Part shown: piece by piece, positions 13,156 to 22,514 of the stretch
Layout of the letters: each line of letters begins with the position of its first letter
Position numbering within the stretch: the first letter of the stretch is position 1
Assembly: GCF_008000995.1 (NCBI RefSeq)
Contig: NZ_CP042828.1
Span: forward strand, 3,338,882 to 3,402,881
Reading direction: 5' to 3'
DNA: 64,000 bases
Origin: Ruania zhangjianzhongii
GTDB lineage: Bacteria; Actinomycetota; Actinomycetes; Actinomycetales; Beutenbergiaceae
The notes under the pieces: model-generated
The model's input: only the letters and a program-made list of their open reading frames with translations
The model's database searches: none
What the model was told of the DNA's origin: nothing
Made by a program: the position numbers and the translations under genes

Positions 13156-14049
13156 CTACCGGAGCACCCCGGTGCGGGTGGCGACGACCATCCGGTCCCG
13201 GCCGGTCAGGTCCACCTCGGTGCGCACCTCGGTGAACGCGCCGGTTGCGGCGACGATCTCCCGCAGCGCTGCGGCCTGCACCTCGGCGTGCTCCATCACC
13301 AGCACTCCCCCGGTGCGCAGCAACCGGGCGGCAGAGGCCACCACCCCGCGCGGCACCTCCAGCCCGTCGGTCCCACCCCCGTAGAGGGCCAGGTCCGGAT
13401 CGTGATCACGCACCTCCGGGTCCTGAGGGACCGCATCCGGGGGGATGTAGGGCGGGTTCGCCACCAGGACGTCCACCCGGGCATCCAGCTCGCTCAGCGT
13501 GGAATCCGCCGTGGCATCAGCCTGGACCACCCGTACCGGCAGGCTGAGCCGGTCAGCATTCGCACCGATCGCGCGGACCGGTTCGCCGCCCAGCTCCACG
13601 GCCACCACCGCTGCGGCCGGCACCTCCTGGGCGAGTGCGAGCGCGATCGCACCGGACCCGCTGCACAGATCCACCACCACCGGGTGGGGGCCGGCGGCGC
13701 GGGCGGCCTCGATCGCGGCCTCGGCCACCAGCTCGGTCTCCGGTCGGGGCACGAACACCCCCGGCCAGATCGCCAGTTCCAGGTAGCGGAACGGCGCCCA
13801 CCCGGTGATCTGCTGCAGCGGCTCCCGCAGCCGACGGCGCTCCACCAGCTCGGCGTATCGGCCCGCGAAGTCGTCCGTGAGCTCCGGCGGCCGGACCAGG
13901 TCGAGCCGGTCGACGCCGAGCACGTGCGCGGCCAGCGCCCGAGCATCAACGTCCGGTGAGCCGACGCCCGCCTCGGTGAGTATCGCCGTCGCGGCCTGGA
14001 TCAGCTCGCGCAGCCCGGCCGGGCGCGCGGCAGGTACCTGCTCAGTCAC
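13156..14049 (-). CDS. prmC: Release factor glutamine methyltransferase PrmC/HemK
   Basis: Methylates the Gln of the GGQ motif of RF1 and RF2 using SAM. 297 residues: N-terminal helical domain with [19 protein letters not shown], then a Rossmann domain with [16 protein letters not shown] and the catalytic NPPY at residues 198-201. The ATG start overlaps the end of prfA by 8 bases, so enzyme and substrate are co-translated, as in many bacteria. Confidence 0.97.
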   Translation of the reverse strand: MTEQVPAARPAGLRELIQAATAILTEAGVGSPDVDARALAAHVLGVDRLDLVRPPELTDDFAGRYAELVERRRLREPLQQITGWAPFRYLELAIWPGVFVPRPETELVAEAAIEAARAAGPHPVVVDLCSGSGAIALALAQEVPAAAVVAVELGGEPVRAIGANADRLSLPVRVVQADATADSTLSELDARVDVLVANPPYIPPDAVPQDPEVRDHDPDLALYGGGTDGLEVPRGVVASAARLLRTGGVLVMEHAEVQAAALREIVAATGAFTEVRTEVDLTGRDRMVVATRTGVLR

Positions 14050-15124
14050 CGGCCCCGGCCAGCCGTTCGGCCTCGTCCATCTCGATCGCCGAGGTGATCA
14101 CCGGGCCGAGGTCGCCATCGAGCACATGGTCGAGGTTGTACGCCTTGTACCCGGTGCGGTGGTCGGCGATCCGGTTCTCCGGGAAGTTGTAGGTGCGGAT
14201 CCGTTCGCTGCGGTCCACCGTACGAACCTGGGAGCGGCGCAGTTCGGCGGCCTCGGCGGCAGCCTCTTCCTGCTGAGCGGCGAGCAGCCGGGCGCGCAGC
14301 ACCCGCAGCGCCTGCTCCCGGTTCTGCAGTTGGGACTTCTCGTTCTGCATCGAGACCACGATCCCGGTCGGCTCGTGGGTGATCCGCACGGCGGAGTCGG
14401 TGGTGTTCACGCTCTGCCCGCCGGGCCCGGAGGACCGGTAGACGTCAATCCGCAGGTCGTTCGGGTCGATCTCCACCTCGCCGGGTTCGTCCACCTCGGG
14501 GAAGACCAGCACACCGGCGGCGGAGGTGTGGATCCGGCCCTGGGACTCGGTGACGGGGACCCGCTGGACCCGGTGCACCCCACCTTCGTACTTCAGGTGC
14601 GCCCACACTCCTTCGGCCGGGTCGGTCGCGCGGGACTTCACCGCGATCGAGATGTCCTTGTACCCGCCCAGGTCGGAGCCGGTCTCATCGAGCAGCTGCA
14701 CCGACCAGCCCTGCCGTTCGGCGAACCGCTGGTACATCCGCACCAGGTCGGCGGCGAACAGGGCGGACTCCTCGCCGCCCTCACCGGCCTTGACCTGCAG
14801 GATCACGTCCCGGCCGTCGTCCGGATCGCGAGGCACGAGCACACCGCGCAGGTGGTCGGCAGCAGCATCGGCGGCCTGCTGCAGCGGCTCCACCTCGGCC
14901 GCGAACGCGGGGTCGTCGGCGGCGAGCTCCACCGCCGTCTCCGCATCCTCGGCAGCCGAGCGCCAGGTGCGATAGGCGGTGACGATCCGGCCGAGCTCGG
15001 CGTACCGGCGGCCGAGCGTGCGGGCCTTCGCCTGGTCAGCATGCACACCGGGGTCGGCCAGGGCCTCTTCCACCTGCGCGTACTCCGCCAGCAGCGGCTG
15101 CACCGCCGCGAACTCCTCTGTCAT
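14042..15124 (-). CDS. prfA: Peptide chain release factor 1
   Basis: Recognises UAA and UAG stop codons. 360 residues, full length. The tripeptide anticodon PVT (residues 190-192, in [14 protein letters not shown]) identifies RF1 rather than RF2. The GGQ motif is at residues 235-237 ([16 protein letters not shown]). In the related mycobacterial order rpmE lies between rho and prfA; here that 144-base gap has only a palindrome. Confidence 0.98.
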   Translation of the reverse strand: MTEEFAAVQPLLAEYAQVEEALADPGVHADQAKARTLGRRYAELGRIVTAYRTWRSAAEDAETAVELAADDPAFAAEVEPLQQAADAAADHLRGVLVPRDPDDGRDVILQVKAGEGGEESALFAADLVRMYQRFAERQGWSVQLLDETGSDLGGYKDISIAVKSRATDPAEGVWAHLKYEGGVHRVQRVPVTESQGRIHTSAAGVLVFPEVDEPGEVEIDPNDLRIDVYRSSGPGGQSVNTTDSAVRITHEPTGIVVSMQNEKSQLQNREQALRVLRARLLAAQQEEAAAEAAELRRSQVRTVDRSERIRTYNFPENRIADHRTGYKAYNLDHVLDGDLGPVITSAIEMDEAERLAGAGD

Positions 15125-15193
15125 GCCTGCTCCGTCCGCCTCCCGTGCTGGTCCTCGATGCCTCGCGGGTGGCCGGATCGGCGCGCCCGCCTC

Positions 15194-15256
15194 TCGCGAG
15201 TGGCCACTCCTGCGCAGTTGCTGGTGATCAGAGACTGCCGGAGTGGCCGCTCGCGA
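15194..15256. terminator. Two-step inverted repeat between rho and prfA
   Basis: Outer arms of 17 bases (15194-15210 and 15240-15256, one G:U pair) enclose inner arms GCAGT (15214-15218) and ACTGC (15234-15238). No T-run follows on the minus strand. It could end part of the rho transcription or be a processing site. Confidence 0.55.
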
Positions 15257-15268
15257 TGGAGAGCGGCG

Positions 15269-17374
15269 CTAGTCGCGGTCTCCCGCGGACGGGCGGCTCG
15301 GCGTGGTCTTCTGCACGGTGAGCAGGAACTCGGCGTTCGAGGAGGTGGCGCGGAGCTTGGACTGCAGCAGCTCGATCGCCTGCTGCTGGTCCAACGAGCT
15401 CAGCAGCCGGCGCAGCTTCCAGACAATCTTCAGCTCGTCGGCCTCCACCAGGATCTCCTCCCGGCGGGTGCCGGAGGCGTTCACGTCCACGGCGGGGAAG
15501 ATCCGCTTGTCCGCGAGCTGGCGGGACAGGCGCAGCTCCATGTTCCCGGTGCCCTTGAACTCCTCGAAGATCACCTCGTCCATCTTCGAGCCGGTCTCCA
15601 CCAGCGCCGAGGCGAGGATGGTCAGCGACCCGCCGTGCTCGATGTTGCGGGCGGCACCGAAGAACTTCTTCGGCGGGTAGAGCGCGGAGGCGTCCACGCC
15701 ACCGGAGAGGATCCGGCCCGAGGCTGGTGCCGCGAGGTTGTAGGCGCGGGAGAGCCGGGTCAGCGAGTCCAGCAGCACCACGACGTCCTGGCCCAGCTCG
15801 ACCAGGCGCTTCGCCCGTTCGATCGCCAGCTCGGCGATCAGGGTGTGGTCGGTGGCCGGCCGGTCGAACGTGGAGGCGATCACCTCGCCCTTGACCGTGC
15901 GCTCCATATCGGTGACTTCCTCGGGACGCTCGTCCACGAGCACCACCATCAGGTGCACATCGGGGTTGTTCGTGGTGATCGCATTCGCCACCTGCTGCAT
16001 GACGATGGTCTTACCGGCCTTCGGCGGGGCCACGATCAGGCCACGCTGGCCCTTACCGATCGGTGCGACGAGGTCCACGATCCGCGCGGTGACCTGCCCG
16101 GGGGTGGTCTCCAGCCGGAGCCGCTCCTGCGGGTACAGCGGGGTGAGCTTGGTGAACTCGGGACGGCCGGTGGCCTCGGCCAGCGGGACCCCGTTGATCG
16201 AGTCGAGTCGCACCAGAGCGTTGAACTTCTGCCGCTGGTTACCCTCACCGTCACGAGGCTGGCGGACCGCACCGGTGACGGCGTCGCCGCGGCGCAGGCC
16301 GTACTTCTTCACCTGGCCGAGGGAGACGTAGACGTCGTTCGCACCGGGCAGGTAGCCGCTGGTGCGCACGAACGCGTAGTTGTCCAGGATGTCCAGGATG
16401 CCGGCCACCGGGAGGAGGACATCGTCCTCGGTGATCTCGATCTCTTCCTCGACGTCGCGCCCGCGGCGCTTGCGGTCCCGGTCGCGGTACCGGTCGCGGC
16501 CGCGCCGGCGCCGACCGCCGGAACGGTCGTCGTCGTTATCCCGGCTGGTGCGGGGTGAGTCCTCCGGCTGGTCACCGTCGATCCGGCGGCCCTCCGGTAG
16601 CTGGATGTCGTCCAGCGAGGGACGGCGGTCGCCGCCCTGCTTCCGGTCGTTGCCACCCTGGTGAGGGTCGCCGCCGTTCTGACGCTGGTTACCGCCGCCC
16701 TGACGCTGGCCGGCGCCGTTCTGACGCTGGTCCTCACCGGTCTGACGCTGGTTACCGCCGCCTTGGCGCTGGCCTCCGCCACCTTGGCGCTGGTTGGCAC
16801 CACGTGGGCGCTGGTCGTTGGCCTTGCCGTCACCACCGCGCGTGCTCTGGCGGCCGTCGTCGTTGCGGTCACCCGTGCGGTCACCGCCAGTGCGGTCACC
16901 ACCGGTCGTTTCGGCAGGTGCCGTCTTCTCGTCCCGACCCGCGGTCAGCGCGGAGAGGTCGAGCTGGGGCTGACCGCCAGCGGAAGCGGCCCGGCGGTTA
17001 CGCCGAGCCGGCGGCTGGCTGTTGGCAGCGTCGGCCGTGCTAGCCGCCGCACCGTCCTGGGCGGGTGACGCACCAGTCGCCGGTGCACCGGAGGCGGCGC
17101 CCTTCGCCGATGCCTCGGAGGCGGCGCCCTTTGCCGGTGCCTCGGAGGCGGCGCCCTTCGCCGGTGCGTTGTCGGTCTTCTGCTGCCGTCCGGCGGGACG
17201 CTGCCCGCCGTCGGTCGCGCCGTCTCGGGCGGCGCGGATGGCAGTCACCAGATCGCTCTTGCGCATCTTGGCGGTGCCCTTGATCCCGAGCTCACCGGCG
17301 AGTGCCTGCAGCTCGGCCAGGCGCAAGGCGGACAACGCCTTGCTACGGCCCGGAGTGGTCGTGCTTTCGGTCAC
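15269..17374 (-). CDS. rho: Transcription termination factor Rho with long disordered insert
   Basis: RNA-dependent ATPase that terminates transcription, hexameric. 701 residues from GTG 17374 (GGAAGG six bases upstream); the open frame extends to 17494 but without an RBS. The Rho N-terminal helical domain (residues about 10-55, LSALRLAELQALAGELG) is followed by about 250 low-complexity residues: Ala/Lys/Gly repeats (AKGAASEAP), then a Gly/Gln/Asn/Arg-rich tract with GGGNQRQ units, then an Arg/Asp-rich basic segment. The primary RNA-binding domain follows, then the ATPase with PPKAGKTIVMQ and VDERPEEVTDMERTVKGE. Long inserts are known in actinobacterial Rho; this one is at the long end (E. 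coli Rho is 419 residues). Confidence 0.97.
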   Translation of the reverse strand: MTESTTTPGRSKALSALRLAELQALAGELGIKGTAKMRKSDLVTAIRAARDGATDGGQRPAGRQQKTDNAPAKGAASEAPAKGAASEASAKGAASGAPATGASPAQDGAAASTADAANSQPPARRNRRAASAGGQPQLDLSALTAGRDEKTAPAETTGGDRTGGDRTGDRNDDGRQSTRGGDGKANDQRPRGANQRQGGGGQRQGGGNQRQTGEDQRQNGAGQRQGGGNQRQNGGDPHQGGNDRKQGGDRRPSLDDIQLPEGRRIDGDQPEDSPRTSRDNDDDRSGGRRRRGRDRYRDRDRKRRGRDVEEEIEITEDDVLLPVAGILDILDNYAFVRTSGYLPGANDVYVSLGQVKKYGLRRGDAVTGAVRQPRDGEGNQRQKFNALVRLDSINGVPLAEATGRPEFTKLTPLYPQERLRLETTPGQVTARIVDLVAPIGKGQRGLIVAPPKAGKTIVMQQVANAITTNNPDVHLMVVLVDERPEEVTDMERTVKGEVIASTFDRPATDHTLIAELAIERAKRLVELGQDVVVLLDSLTRLSRAYNLAAPASGRILSGGVDASALYPPKKFFGAARNIEHGGSLTILASALVETGSKMDEVIFEEFKGTGNMELRLSRQLADKRIFPAVDVNASGTRREEILVEADELKIVWKLRRLLSSLDQQQAIELLQSKLRATSSNAEFLLTVQKTTPSRPSAGDRD
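16620..17165 (-). repeat. Low-complexity repeats inside rho
   Basis: Two repeat types are coded. From about 16660 to 16800 a 15-24-base unit encodes G-G-x-Q-R-Q variants about seven times. From about 17086 to 17165 a 27-base unit encoding EAPAKGAAS-type peptides occurs three times. Both keep the reading frame. Confidence 0.8.
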
Positions 17375-17606
17375 GAGGTTCCTTCCCTCGACACAGCCCG
17401 ACTCAGATTTGTCAGGCTGGAGATGTCCGGATCGAATGTCCGGGTGGAATAGATCACGCGCAAACATCAGCAAGGATGCCAGCGTGGGAGGCACCGCCGC
17501 GGTGAGCGAGTCACCTGCGAACTATGGCGCACCTGCGAGCCTACCATCGACACCCGCGCCGTCGAGGGCGACCCGCGACCGAATGCGCGCTCGCCTGCTG
17601 GTGCGG

Positions 17607-18515
17607 CTATCCGCGGGACGGCTCGGGGACGGTGACCTGTCCGCCGTCGAAATCGATCGACGGCGAGAGCACCTGCCATGCCTGCCCCACCACGGCCTGC
17701 TGCGCCGCGGTGAGCGGCGCGAGAACGAGCACGGTGGGACCGGCTCCGGAGATCACCGCGGGCGCACCCGCCTGACGCAGCCGGTCCACGAGTGCCGAGG
17801 TCGCCATCATCGCGTCCGCACGCTGTGCCTGGTGCAGCCGGTCCTCGGTGGCCGGCAACAGCAGGTCCGGCCGGGTGCTGAGCGCCAGCACCAGCAGCCC
17901 CGCCCGGCCGGCGTTGAATGCAGCATCGGCATGCGCCACCGTGGCCGGCAGCACCGCACGGGCACGGCTGGTGGGCAGGCGGTCCGTGGGGATCAGCACG
18001 GTCGGCTGCACGTCCGGGTGCAGCGGAATCTGCGCCGCCCGCGCCTGCGGGCCCTCCATCCACGCCACGGTGACTCCACCGAACAGCGCCGGAGCGGCAT
18101 TGTCCGGATGTCCCTCGAACTCGGTGGCCAGGTTGAGCAGACTGTCGTTGTCCAGCGCCTCCGGCTCGTTGATCAGCCCTCGCGCGACCAGCAGCCCGGC
18201 CACCACCGCCGACGCGCTCGAACCCAGCCCGCGACCATGCGGAATCGCGTTGTGACAGTGCAGGCTGAACCCGGCCTGCGGGGCCCCGGCGTAGTCCAGC
18301 CCGGCGCGCAGCGCGCGTACCACCAGGTGGTCCTCGCCGGTGGGTACCTCGCCGACCCCTTCACCGGTGACCTGCACGTCCGTCGCACCGGCGGTGGCAC
18401 GCACGGTGACCACGTCATGGATGGCGTGCGCCAGACCGAACGCGTCAAAGCCAGGGCCTAGGTTCGCACTGGTGGCCGGAACCCGCACGGTCACCTCGTC
18501 CCGCATGAGTCGCAT
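17607..18515 (-). CDS. thrB: Homoserine kinase
   Basis: GHMP-family kinase forming O-phosphohomoserine in threonine synthesis. 302 residues. The opening VRVPATSANLGPGFDAFGLA and the ATP-binding GRGLGSSASAVVAGLL are diagnostic. It starts 2 bases after thrC stops, so hom-thrC-thrB is a compact operon. A gap of 232 bases separates it from rho, probably holding the rho promoter, which I could not define. Confidence 0.97.
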   Translation of the reverse strand: MRLMRDEVTVRVPATSANLGPGFDAFGLAHAIHDVVTVRATAGATDVQVTGEGVGEVPTGEDHLVVRALRAGLDYAGAPQAGFSLHCHNAIPHGRGLGSSASAVVAGLLVARGLINEPEALDNDSLLNLATEFEGHPDNAAPALFGGVTVAWMEGPQARAAQIPLHPDVQPTVLIPTDRLPTSRARAVLPATVAHADAAFNAGRAGLLVLALSTRPDLLLPATEDRLHQAQRADAMMATSALVDRLRQAGAPAVISGAGPTVLVLAPLTAAQQAVVGQAWQVLSPSIDFDGGQVTVPEPSRG

Positions 18516-18517
18516 GC

Positions 18518-19579
18518 TCAGGCCAGGCCGAGCGCGCGGGCCGCGTCCGCCGTGTCTCGCCCGATCACTTCGGGCTGCACGGGGCTATCGCCGAGCGCGG
18601 TGGCGGTGTCCTTGAGACCGTTGCCGGTTACCGTGCACACCACTGTGGCCCCGGCGGGCACGTCCCCGGCGTCGGCGCGGGCCAGCAGTCCGGCCACGCT
18701 TGCCGCCGAGGCAGGTTCGACGAACACTCCCACGCTGCGGGCGATCAGGGCCTGGGCATCGAGGATCTCGGCATCGCTGACCGCGTCGATCCGCCCCCCG
18801 GAGTCATCCCGCGCCGCGACGGCCAGCGACCACGAGGCCGGGTTGCCGATCCGGATCGCCGTGGCGACGGTCTCCGGGTGCTCGATCGGCTCGCCCTTGA
18901 CGAACGGCGCGGCCCCGTCGGCCTGCACCCCCCACATCTGCGGTGTGCGGCTGGACTTCCCGTCCGCGGCGTACTCGGCGTAGCCCATCCAGTAGGCGGA
19001 GATGTTCCCGGCGTTGCCGACCGGCAGCACGTGCAGGTCGGGCGCGTCACCGAGGGCGTCCACCACCTCGAAGGCGGCGGTCTTCTGCCCCTGCAACCGG
19101 AACGGGTTCACCGAGTTCACCAGGGCGACCGGGTAGGCGTCGGCCAGCTCGCGCACGATCCGCAGGCAGTCGTCGAAGTTGCCGTCCACGGCGAGCAGCT
19201 GGGCGCCGTGCACGATCGCCTGGGCGAGCTTCCCGGCGGCGATCTTCCCGTGCGGCAGAACCACGGCGCAGGTCAGGCCGGCGTGCGCGGCGTAGGCGGC
19301 CGCGGAGGCGGAGGTGTTCCCGGTGGAGGCGCAGACCACTGCCTCGGTGCCCTCGGCCACCACCTTGCTGATCGCCATCGTCATCCCCCGGTCCTTGAAA
19401 GAACCGGTCGGGTTGGCACCCTCGACCTTGAGGTAGACCTGCGCACCGGTGGCCTCGGAGAGTGCGGGCGCGGCCACCAGCGGGGTGCCCCCCTCACCGA
19501 GGGTCACCACCGGATCCCCCTCGGTGATCGGCAGACGGTCGACGTACTCGGCGATCACACCGCGCCACGGCTGAGCCAT
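18518..19579 (-). CDS. thrC: Threonine synthase
   Basis: PLP enzyme that converts O-phosphohomoserine to threonine. 353 residues, the compact class found in actinobacteria. The PLP lysine is Lys62 in [25 protein letters not shown] and [15 protein letters not shown] bind the phosphate and cofactor. Its ATG shares one base with the hom stop (TGATG), showing translational coupling. Confidence 0.97.
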   Translation of the reverse strand: MAQPWRGVIAEYVDRLPITEGDPVVTLGEGGTPLVAAPALSEATGAQVYLKVEGANPTGSFKDRGMTMAISKVVAEGTEAVVCASTGNTSASAAAYAAHAGLTCAVVLPHGKIAAGKLAQAIVHGAQLLAVDGNFDDCLRIVRELADAYPVALVNSVNPFRLQGQKTAAFEVVDALGDAPDLHVLPVGNAGNISAYWMGYAEYAADGKSSRTPQMWGVQADGAAPFVKGEPIEHPETVATAIRIGNPASWSLAVAARDDSGGRIDAVSDAEILDAQALIARSVGVFVEPASAASVAGLLARADAGDVPAGATVVCTVTGNGLKDTATALGDSPVQPEVIGRDTADAARALGLA

Positions 19580-20883
19580 CAGTTTCCTTCCACACGCAGG
19601 ATCGAGGTGATCCGCTTGATCACGTCGAGGGTATCGAGGTCGACGACGGTCGCGGCAAGCGCGGACTCGCTCCCCTCGTGGGTGACGATCACCAGTTCGG
19701 CGACGTCGTCCACGTCGAACGCACCCTGACGCACGGTCTCGATGGAGATGCCACGCCCAGCCACCAGGGCGGCGACCTCGGCGAGCACACCGGGCCGGTC
19801 GACGACCTCGATACGAATCTGGTACCGGGTGCGCACCGCCTCCGGCGGCATCGAGGTGAGCGCCGCATGCGCGGACTCCGAGGGCGCCTTGCCGCCGTTC
19901 ACCACGTTCCGTGCAGCGGCAACCACGTCCCCCAGCACGGCACTCGAGGTAGCCACTCCCCCGGCACCGGCGCCGTAGAACATCAGCGTGCCCGCGGCCT
20001 CGGCCTCCACGAACACGGCGTTGTACGGTCCGCGCACACTGGCCAGCGGGTGATCGGTGGGCACCAGGGCCGGGTGCACCCGGACGGCGATGCCCGGGGT
20101 GCCGTCGTACCGGCCCACCTCGGCGATCGCGAGCAGCTTGATCACGTGCCCGGTCTGGGCGGCAGAGTCGATATCGGCCGGGGTGATGTCCCTGATGCCC
20201 TGCGCCGGCACGTCGGCCAGGGAGGTGCGGGAGTGGAAGGCCAGGGAAGCGAGGATGGCGGCCTTGGCGGCAGCGTCGAGTCCCTCGACGTCGGAGGTCG
20301 GGTCGGCCTCGGCGTAGCCGAGCTGCTGGGCCTGGGCCAGCGCCGTCTCGAAGTCCAGGCCGGAGGCGGTCATCTCGTCCAGGATGTAGTTGGTGGTGCC
20401 GTTCATGATGCCGAGGATCCGGGTGATGCGGTCACCGGCGAGCGATTCGCGCAGGCCGCGCACCACTGGCACCGCTCCGGCCACCGCCGCCTCGAAGAAC
20501 AGGTCCACCCGGGCGTCGTCCGCGGCTGCGTAGAGCTGGGGGCCGTGCTGGGCCAGCAGCGCCTTGTTCGCCGTCACCACGCTGGCGCCGGAACCGATAG
20601 CCTCCAGGATCAGCGCCCGGGCCGGCTCGATACCGCCGAGCAGCTCGATCACCAGGTCGGCACGGCGGACCAGGCCGGTCAGGTCCTCGGTGAGCAGATC
20701 GGTCGGTACCACGCTGTCCCGCGGGGTGGCCACCGAACGTACGCCGATGCCCACCAGGTCCAGGCGCGTCCCCGTGCGGGCGTGCAGCTCATCGGCGTGC
20801 TCCACCAACGTGCGGACCACCTCCGTGCCGACCACCCCGCAGCCGAGCACGGCCACGCGAACCTTCTGGGCACCTTCGTTCAT
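19579..20883 (-). CDS. hom: Homoserine dehydrogenase with ACT domain
   Basis: NAD(P)H-dependent reduction of aspartate semialdehyde to homoserine, the branch point to Met and Thr. 434 residues from ATG 20883, which has AGGGAAGGAC just upstream; the longer frame to 21036 lacks support. The NAD motif [12 protein letters not shown], the catalytic-domain segments [12 protein letters not shown] and [17 protein letters not shown], and a C-terminal ACT domain ([20 protein letters not shown]) are clear. The ACT domain implies feedback inhibition by threonine. Confidence 0.97.
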   Translation of the reverse strand: MNEGAQKVRVAVLGCGVVGTEVVRTLVEHADELHARTGTRLDLVGIGVRSVATPRDSVVPTDLLTEDLTGLVRRADLVIELLGGIEPARALILEAIGSGASVVTANKALLAQHGPQLYAAADDARVDLFFEAAVAGAVPVVRGLRESLAGDRITRILGIMNGTTNYILDEMTASGLDFETALAQAQQLGYAEADPTSDVEGLDAAAKAAILASLAFHSRTSLADVPAQGIRDITPADIDSAAQTGHVIKLLAIAEVGRYDGTPGIAVRVHPALVPTDHPLASVRGPYNAVFVEAEAAGTLMFYGAGAGGVATSSAVLGDVVAAARNVVNGGKAPSESAHAALTSMPPEAVRTRYQIRIEVVDRPGVLAEVAALVAGRGISIETVRQGAFDVDDVAELVIVTHEGSESALAATVVDLDTLDVIKRITSILRVEGN

Positions 20884-21004
20884 GCTGTCCTTCCCTGGTT
20901 GCGGCGGGTGCGGCTCTCCCGCCCACGCCCGCACCACAATAGACGCAGCAGGGCCGGGCGTTCCGGGCCGTGCCGCAGAGTGGACGGTCCGGTCCACCTG
21001 GCTG

Positions 21005-21049
21005 CTCGGCCACCCACCAGCGGGCCACTCGGCCACCCACCAGCGGGCC
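21005..21049. repeat. Two 22-bp direct repeats upstream of hom
   Basis: CTCGGCCACCCACCAGCGGG followed by CC occurs at 21005-21026 and again at 21028-21049, separated by one A. It lies in the 296-base gap between lysA and hom, next to a palindrome and a G-rich tract. The function is unknown. Confidence 0.9.
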
Positions 21050-21051
21050 GT

Positions 21052-21110
21052 TCGTTACCTGGCCCGTCCAGTCGTGCTCCGCGAGCACTACTCACCGCGC
21101 CAGGTAACGA
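21052..21110. terminator. Two-step inverted repeat between lysA and hom
   Basis: Outer arms TCGTTACCTGGC (21052-21063) and GCCAGGTAACGA (21099-21110) enclose inner arms GTGCTC (21074-21079) and GAGCAC (21083-21088) around a CGC loop. It lies downstream of lysA and upstream of hom, so it could separate the two transcripts. No U-tract is present. Confidence 0.55.
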
Positions 21111-21124
21111 GTGCATCGATTCAC

Positions 21125-21179
21125 GGGGGTGGGCGGGGTGTGGGTGTGGGTGTGGGGCGGGCGGGGATGCGTGGGTGGG
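21125..21179 (+). other. G-rich tract with quadruplex potential
   Basis: The plus strand holds about nine runs of three or more G separated by 1-5 bases (GGGGGTGGGCGGGGTGTGGG and onward). This exceeds the G3-N1-7 x4 rule for a G-quadruplex. It abuts the lysA stop codon; the lysA mRNA would carry the C-rich strand. Confidence 0.75.
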
Positions 21180-22514
21180 TCAGCCGAGGTCGAGGGCGAG
21201 GATGTCCTCGATCGTCTCCCGGCGCACGATCTCCCGCGGCTCCCCGTCCCCGACGGCTACCACGCCGGGCCGGGGCAGCAGGTTGTACTGGCTCGCCATC
21301 GACCGGCCGTAGGCGCCGGTGGCCGGAACCGCGAGCAGGTCCCCGGCCTGCACGTCCGCGGGAAGCTGGACCTGGTGCACCACGATGTCCCCGCTCTCGC
21401 AGTGCTTGCCGACCACGCGGGCGAGCACCGGGGCGGCCGTCGAGTCGCGCACCAGGGCGGCGTGGTAGTCGGCGCCGTAGAGCGCGGGCCGGATGTTGTC
21501 GCTCATCCCGCCGTCCACCGAGACGTACCACCGCGCGCCGCCCTCGTCGAGCGGCACGGGCTTGACCGTGCCCACCCGGTACAGGGTGAGCATGCTCGGG
21601 CCGACGATCGCCCGGCCCGGCTCGAAGGAGAACTCCGGCATCGGGGTGCCCAACCGCTCGCACTCCTGCGCGCAGGTGCGGGCCAGCGAGCCGGCGAGGG
21701 TGGCGATGTCTGCTTCGGCCTCATCGGGCAGGTACGCGATCCCGTACCCGCCGCCCAGATCCAGCTCACCGAGCAGCACGCCGGTGCGCTCGGCGTGCTC
21801 CGCGCGCAGCTGCAACAGGGCGCGGGCCGCTGCGGCGAACCCGTCCGGGTCGAGGATCTGGGAGCCGATGTGGGAGTGCAGACCGAGCAGCTCCAGATGC
21901 GCACGGCCGGCGATCCGGCTCAATGCCTCGGCGGCGGTCCCCCCGGCGAGGGAGAGGCCGAACTTCTGGTCCTCGTGGGCGGTGGCGATGAACTCGTGAC
22001 CACCGGCGTGCACCCCGGTGGTCACCCGCACCATCACCGGTGCCCGCACCCCGCGGCGGGCCGCGAGTGCCTCGACCCGGTCGATCTCGTCCAGCGAGTC
22101 GATCACGATCCGGCCGACACCGGATTCCAGGGCGCGGTCGATCTCCTCATCGGACTTGTTGTTGCCGTGCAGGCCGATGTCCGCACCAGGGACTCCGGCG
22201 GCCAACGCCGTGGCCAGCTCCCCGCCGGACGCGGTGTCGATGCGCAAGCCCTCCGCGTGCATCCACCGGGCGACGGCGATGGACAGGAACGCCTTGCCCG
22301 CGTAGTAGACCTGCACCGGCGCCGGCGCGAAGGCCTCGGCAAAGGCGCGGCGGTAGCGCGCGGCGCGCGCCCGGAGCCCGGGCACATCGAGCAGATAGGC
22401 AGGCGTGCCGAACTGCTCCGCGAGCTCGGTGAGCGGCTGCTCGCCCAGGTGCCAGACGCCGTCGACGATGGTCAGGTTCTCCGGCCACAGGCCGGGCTGT
22501 TCGGGATGGGTCAC
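21180..22514 (-). CDS. lysA: Diaminopimelate decarboxylase
   Basis: PLP enzyme for the last step of lysine synthesis. 444 residues. Lys74 in YYAGKAF binds PLP; HSHIGSQI, DLGGGYGI, EPGRAIV and the CESGD active-site motif are all present. It starts 4 bases inside the end of the ArgRS-like gene (ATGA-type overlap), as argS-lysA do in mycobacteria. No lysine riboswitch was seen. Confidence 0.97.
   Translation of the reverse strand: MTHPEQPGLWPENLTIVDGVWHLGEQPLTELAEQFGTPAYLLDVPGLRARAARYRRAFAEAFAPAPVQVYYAGKAFLSIAVARWMHAEGLRIDTASGGELATALAAGVPGADIGLHGNNKSDEEIDRALESGVGRIVIDSLDEIDRVEALAARRGVRAPVMVRVTTGVHAGGHEFIATAHEDQKFGLSLAGGTAAEALSRIAGRAHLELLGLHSHIGSQILDPDGFAAAARALLQLRAEHAERTGVLLGELDLGGGYGIAYLPDEAEADIATLAGSLARTCAQECERLGTPMPEFSFEPGRAIVGPSMLTLYRVGTVKPVPLDEGGARWYVSVDGGMSDNIRPALYGADYHAALVRDSTAAPVLARVVGKHCESGDIVVHQVQLPADVQAGDLLAVPATGAYGRSMASQYNLLPRPGVVAVGDGEPREIVRRETIEDILALDLG

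Noticed and set aside
17375-17606. Attenuator or riboswitch in the rho leader
   Set aside because: No leader peptide, strong hairpin pair or known riboswitch core could be recognised in these 232 bases.
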